In this document: one piece after another, positions 12,332 through 12,751 of the stretch | Layout: every line of letters starts with the position of its first letter | How positions within the stretch are numbered: the first letter of the stretch is position 1 | DNA from: Anaerolineae bacterium | GTDB taxonomy: Bacteria > Chloroflexota > Anaerolineae > J102 | Assembly: GCA_027036755.1 (NCBI GenBank) | Contig: JALWDV010000338.1 | Span: forward strand, 1-12,751 | DNA length: 12,751 nt | Direction of reading: 5' to 3' | Notes under the pieces: generated by a model | Databases searched by the model: none | Seen by the model: the letters and a program-made list of their open reading frames with translations, nothing else | What the model was told of the DNA's origin: nothing | Translations under genes and position numbers: made by a program

Positions 12332-12751
12332 CGTTCCACCTCCATTTCAGGGAATTGCGAGATGATGGGGATGTGTCGTGTGACATTTGACATCTTTACT
12401 ATCCCTCATGCGCGTTAGCTTCATATCAGATCAATGTTAGCGATTCATTAGAATGCTCATCTCGCCCCGCTCATCCGCGTTATCCGCGACGAATTCCGCG
12501 AGCAATGTCGCGGTATTCCATTGTAACAGCCAAGGTGGTTGGCCCCAATCGTCCTCTTTTGCCACAGCAATTTCAAATTTGGCTTGGTGACAAGCCCCCC
12601 TCCCGGCCTCCCCCCGCTTCGGCTGCCGCCTTGCAGGGGGAGGAGCTCGCTGGCTTGCAAATCTGTCGGGCAGATGGTCATCTCCCTCCCCCGAACACGA
12701 GCGCAGCGAGTATCGGGGGAGAGTCGGGGTGGGGGCAAAAGGGAGGCTGGG
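12332..12751. other. Noncoding region upstream of hsp20 with inverted repeats
   Basis: No credible gene is seen in these 420 bases. Close to hsp20 there is a small dyad, TGTC-gtgt-GACA (12374-12385), and two direct GTTAGC copies near 12414 and 12435 that could be regulator sites; neither matches a known heat-shock operator. CCGCGAC (12484-12490) is inverted at 12507-12513. The end of the window is a GC-rich inverted-repeat block described separately. Confidence 0.5.
12594..12736. repeat. CCTCCCCC-type nested inverted repeat at the window end
   Basis: CCTCCCCC (12607-12614) pairs with GGGGGAGG (12636-12643), TCCCCCGA (12687-12694) pairs with TCGGGGGA (12713-12720), and the outer stretches from 12594 and up to 12736 are also imperfectly complementary. 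The inner CGAGCGCAGCGAG motif is typical of a palindrome that, to my knowledge, is common in intergenic DNA of many environmental bacteria. It is noncoding. Confidence 0.6.

Noticed and set aside
12332..12460. CIRCE-type heat-shock operator upstream of hsp20
   Set aside because: TTAGC-containing segments occur but as direct repeats; the inverted TTAGCACTC-N9-GAGTGCTAA arrangement is absent.

Overview
This window looks like a chromosomal segment of a GC-rich, free-living bacterium. Its housekeeping proteins (PNPase with an RGG-rich tail, short S15, Mrp ATPase with an N-terminal DUF59 domain) and its repeat-dense intergenic DNA fit an uncultured Chloroflexota (Anaerolineae/Caldilineae-like) genome. 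That placement is inference from overall protein and repeat style, not from a marker comparison.

Layout. 1-266: noncoding DNA packed with perfect hairpins. 267-2162 (+): a SanA/YdcF-like membrane-anchored DUF218 protein, a PduO-type cobalamin adenosyltransferase overlapping it by 4 bp, then an HD-domain hydrolase behind a long TATTGG-type palindrome. 2163-2498: a repeat-filled gap between convergent genes. 2499-4963 (-): an FAD-dependent amine-oxidase-like oxidoreductase and an Mrp/ApbC ATPase, probably one operon. 4964-5445: the rpsO leader, carrying a clean 174-bp MITE-like insertion with 11-bp terminal inverted repeats and an 8-bp target duplication. 5446-8230 (+): the classical rpsO-pnp pair, closed by a strong terminator. 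8302-8500: a second MITE-like element (183 bp, 11-bp terminal repeats, 8-bp target duplication). 8501-10297: a complete, visibly more AT-rich PvuII-type restriction-modification system, with controller C and endonuclease R on the minus strand and a divergent N4-cytosine methyltransferase M. 10372-11755 (-): a CDP-alcohol phosphatidyltransferase-like membrane protein and a tandem-thioredoxin protein. 11858-12331 (-): an Hsp20 small heat-shock protein. 12332-12751: noncoding DNA with more inverted repeats.

The most notable system is the restriction-modification module. R keeps the full PvuII catalytic and DNA-contact signature, C overlaps R as in known C-R operons, and the C-M gap holds two 11-bp C-boxes separated by 4 bp. 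C appears to be leaderless. The C-boxes lie at the start of M, just downstream of a candidate M promoter, so one operator could activate C-R and block M. The module has its own terminator, shared with the convergent thioredoxin operon, and a MITE sits exactly at the stop codon of R.

The second theme is repeats. Nearly every intergenic gap over 100 bp holds an inverted or short-tandem repeat. Two of them have intact target duplications and so can be called insertions from this sequence alone.
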